Assembly (NCBI RefSeq): GCF_910592395.1
Contig: NC_088310.1
Location: forward strand, 24,757,491 to 24,821,490
Direction: 5' to 3'
Source: Lineus longissimus
Lineage: Eukaryota; Nemertea; Pilidiophora; Heteronemertea; Lineidae
DNA length: 64,000 nucleotides
Shown: positions 60,541 to 64,000 of the stretch, piece by piece
How positions within the stretch are numbered: position 1 is the stretch's first letter
Layout of the letters: each line of letters opens with the position of its first letter
Position numbers and translations under genes: made by a program
The notes under the pieces: generated by a model
Told to the model about the DNA's origin: nothing
What the model saw: the letters and a program-made list of their open reading frames with translations, nothing else
Databases searched by the model: none

Positions 60541-62389
60541 CAATGTGAGCCATTTTACTGGAACATATGACTGACAGCCCTTTCTACTTTCTTGTCATAC
60601 ATGTAATAGGACTTTAACATTGAAGTTACAATTGTGGTTATGTGATGCCACATCATGCCGTCTGTGCACATACCATGTGTTGTACACTTTTGTGCTTTGT
60701 GATGCTAGGTGCTAATGTGACATGTCATGCCAACAACCTGAAGCAAAGCACTGTCATTCTTAAATGTTTAACCCTTTGGTTAAAAAACATGTTGGCCTAA
60801 AAGGGGGAATACAGACACATTACATTCAATGAATCCTCGCGCATGAACGCAACGAAAGATATGTCGACACAGACACAAGCCAATGAAAATCACAAGTGAC
60901 AGGTTTAGGATTGATGGTACCTTAAGGCTCATTTCAGGTTTTAATTGGTAACGTGCAACTTTTCACATGTCATTTCTGAAGAGTGGGCTACATAGGAGTT
61001 CATGTGTCTCTTTTCACCCTCATGTGTTCTCCTGTTTTCAAGACTGAGTCAATGACTGAACATGTATAGTGACACTTGACACGTGACTTTTAACATTGTA
61101 AATCCTATGTAATTGCAGCCTAGTGGACACCACACCCTGTCTTAAGTCTTCCTGTCACGCTTAATCAGGCCCTGAAGTGCCTTGGCTGTATTCCCCCATT
61201 TGTATGCCCACCATTCATCTGAAAAAACACATTCACCTCTGTTCTCAAGTATTGTTTTCAGAGTCAGTTTACTGATTCTCTGCCAGATGATGACTTTTTA
61301 CTAAGCTCACGTTGCTGCTAAAACTACGATTCTTGCTTGTACGGGGGGCATAATCCAGTTATTTAAAGACAACTTTTGCTGCCATGTTTCAGTCACACAC
61401 GAGTGTCGTCACAAACTTAGGCTGCTCTGCCTTGAGTGATTTTGTTAAAAGAAAAACGAAAGGTCCTACCAGTGTTTTGAGCCCTTTAATACAGAGCTAA
61501 ATAATCCAGCTGATTATCAGCAACTTTACCTGCATGGTGCCAAGTTGCACGCATGCAATACTGTTATCATTCGAGGTCCGGCAACAGCCAGTGGCTGGTA
61601 TAGTGCGGCATTTTCAGCTCTAATAAACTTCCCATTACTAAAAAACTCGAGTATCGTGTGTCATCATGGGTTATGTCAACCACATCATGATCAAGGTACG
61701 ATGCGTCTGAAGTCACTCGTGACATCACGCAACACTCGATTTGTCACGTGGTCGGAGTTTTATTGGTCCTAAAAACACAATTTTTGACATTCAATTTTTG
61801 TAATTAGGCCTTGAACAAGCTGCAAGTTCCGTACCCTGAGAATGAACTCCATACAATCACCATAAGGGCTTCTGTAGACCAAGGGGTGTTTTTATAGATA
61901 TAGGCCAAAACAATGTGAATTATGAAAAACACCACTGCAATTCTGTCTGCCATGAGAATACGATCAATTAATGCTTATATGTGCACGATACTTGGTAATG
62001 TTGTATGGTGCCAGTAATCCACTCCTCTTCTGTATGCTCTAGCTGGCTAAAATGGAGGCATGTTTAATAGATCATTCGGTTGGAGTTATATCAGATGAGG
62101 CTCTAGTAACTTTGCTGTTGTGTATGTTTTCTATGCGGTTTTCAGAAGAATCAATAAATTTATACGGTTGACTCAAGTGTTAACTCAAAAAAAATGATCT
62201 GACAAGCCAGAGTGCTACTATGTCATATTTGTCGAATGGTTTGAAATTGTCGCGTGTGTGAGTTATAGACTTGTCTCAACCACCGTAAAACAAGCTAAAG
62301 TTGCCAAAACTATAGGCCACCAAATTTCCAATTTAGCAGCGTATCATGTCAGTTTTCGTTGTCCATTGTTGGACTTAACTTTGCATACA

Positions 62390-62543
62390 GGTACGCTTTA
62401 TTATCCTCGACTGATGCTAGAGTCACTAGTCATTTACACAGATAGGCTTCAATATTCTCGACTGAAATTTTAGTCACTAGTCATTTACACCGGTATACTT
62501 TAATATTCTTGACTAAAATTTTATGCTACTAGTCATTTACACT
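62390..62543. repeat. Three-unit tandem repeat, 51-52 bp
   Basis: Units 62390-62440, 62441-62491 and 62492-62543 share TATTCTCGACTGAAATTTTA and CACTAGTCATTTACAC. Confidence 0.88.
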
Positions 62544-64000
62544 GTTTTCTTGTCTCTTCTGTTACTCAGTGCATGCTACTTCGAAGTATATCATAGTTAT
62601 TTCACTTGAGACTCTGATTTTTTCTAGTCTGACCAAGTGCGATATGAATTTGGTATTAATGTACCTCAGTCAGTGCATAAATACAGTCAATTGCAAATAT
62701 TTGCAAAAATAAATTGGCCTGAATATTTAACAATAGGTTTTTGACAGTAGGAGTCAAGTTAGTCAATGAGTGCCAATTGTTTCATTTGTTCTTCCAATTT
62801 ATTCCCACCATAAAATGTAACTGCCACTATAATTAACATATAGAAATACATCAAACACTGTACAGTGCAAAGCCTGTTGTCCATGCCTTCATTTTTGCCT
62901 CATGCAAGTGAACCTATTTGGATTACCTATTCCATAATGTACTATCATAGATATTCATAAATTATTGTAAATTTTTATACTCATGATTCTGCTGTGTGGA
63001 TGATGAACATGTAAATATAAATTGAATGCTTTTAGATGTGAGGTATCATATGTCATACATATAATGAAGATATTGATGTATTGGACGACCAGCATTGACT
63101 GGTAAATTACAAGAACAAATTTCTTACATTTTTAAGTGTGCAGTTGTGTGGAGATCAGAACATTGCAGCAATCTGATTGGAAATGCTTTTTTCAGGAAGT
63201 TTCTCAACTGTAGTTCCGCAGTTCTCAAGCCTGTTATAAACAATGACAATGCATCCAACTGGTCTCTTTTGAATCATTGGGGCCAATTGTGGACATGCAG
63301 ATACCAAACGTTTTGTGGAAAGGGGGTCTATTTTGAGTTGAATCTGCAACTTAATTGGTACAGAAACCTCATGAGAAGTGCTTACAAATAGGGACTTAAA
63401 GTGGTATGATTCCTGAATGTCAGGGTGTGGTTAATCGCTTGGGGATGTGAATGTAGGACAATTTTTCTCCTCAGAACACGGTCTGTTGTGGTCGTCACCA
63501 GTTGAACTATAACTTTATAATATTGATGTTACTGCTGGTATGTAGAATGGCTCTTACTGATAAAGTGCCAAAATCTGCCGTTTTAGTTAGATATTTATAA
63601 GGGTCGCATAACCTTTTTGACTAATCAGGCGTGTGCGTTTTTCTACGTTGTACATAAGCATTTGGTAATGCACAAAGAAACTTAGGCAGGTCTCGGCTAC
63701 ACCATCATCGAATGGAAGTTGGCGCACTGCAATGTACAGTAGGGATTATTTGTCAACACTATTTACATGCAGAATAAGCTTGCCAGGGTTGAATGGAAAC
63801 AATCTATTATCCCCTTCATCCAGTATGTGAAGTCTCCGTTTTTAGAGGCATTTTCCTATTCCTCTTGCACAAAGTGTAAATTGACAGCAGTGTATGCCTA
63901 CATGTAAGCTCTCTGTACTCCGAATTTTCAAATCAGACCAAAACTATTTAGCACTCACTGTGCAAGTTAATGCACTCCCAAGGATAACAATTTGCCGTAA

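Larger units (their letters stand above)
59871..64000. other. Downstream non-coding, no gene recognised
   Basis: No ORF in either strand shows a known domain or paired splice signals. The stretch holds an inverted repeat (60301-60540) and a three-unit tandem repeat (62390-62543). Confidence 0.6.

Overview
The window is metazoan genomic DNA: AT-rich by eye, with long introns, GT-AG splice sites, many dispersed and tandem repeats, and very short ORFs throughout. The one recognisable protein-coding locus is the 3' part of a neurexin gene on the + strand, the presynaptic cell-adhesion receptor. Nine exons can be placed between 26618 and 57887. They encode the last EGF repeat (EGF3), the complete sixth laminin-G/LNS domain (LNS6), a Thr/Pro-rich stalk with acidic cysteine loops, one transmembrane helix, and the neurexin cytoplasmic tail with the 4.1-binding sequence RDEGSY and a C-terminal PDZ ligand EWYV. 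All splice phases chain: 1-1, 1-0, 0-1, 1-1, 1-1, 1-2, 2-0, 0-2, stop. The repeats and the divergence from vertebrate neurexins suggest a marine invertebrate bilaterian, perhaps a lophotrochozoan. The phylum cannot be fixed from this sequence.

Layout. Positions 1-8040 show no gene. A CpG-dense patch at about 8080-8280 precedes a small candidate first exon (8393-8456) that encodes a signal-peptide-like leader and ends in phase 1 at a GTGAGT donor. It could be the start of a short (beta-like) neurexin, spliced to EGF3 or to LNS6. Positions 8457-26617 would be intron, holding MITE-like elements, tRNA-derived SINE pieces, dispersed repeats and an RFX-type palindrome. The neurexin exons follow: EGF3 (26618-26737), LNS6 (31311-31486, 31788-31959, 49074-49208, 51428-51545) with a 39-nt cassette exon at splice site 4 (44913-44951), stalk (52626-52719, 56864-57027), and a terminal exon with transmembrane segment and tail (57239-57887). 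Introns carry a palindromic satellite, a PIF/Harbinger-like MITE, copies of one dispersed repeat family, and a 2-kb tandem repeat whose units carry AGGTCA direct repeats. Positions 57888-64000 hold the 3'UTR and non-coding repeats; no further gene is seen.

Most notable: (i) the 13-residue splice-site-4 exon WLLDDE..QLT, aligning with the end of the vertebrate SS4 insert; (ii) the candidate internal promoter and leader exon; (iii) a 16-residue, strongly basic insertion in LNS6; (iv) a second acidic cysteine loop in the stalk followed by SGDG, a glycosaminoglycan-attachment-type sequence; (v) a nuclear-receptor half-site array spread by a tandem repeat in the intron before the stalk exons. Family comparisons were made from memory of vertebrate neurexins, not from a database search.
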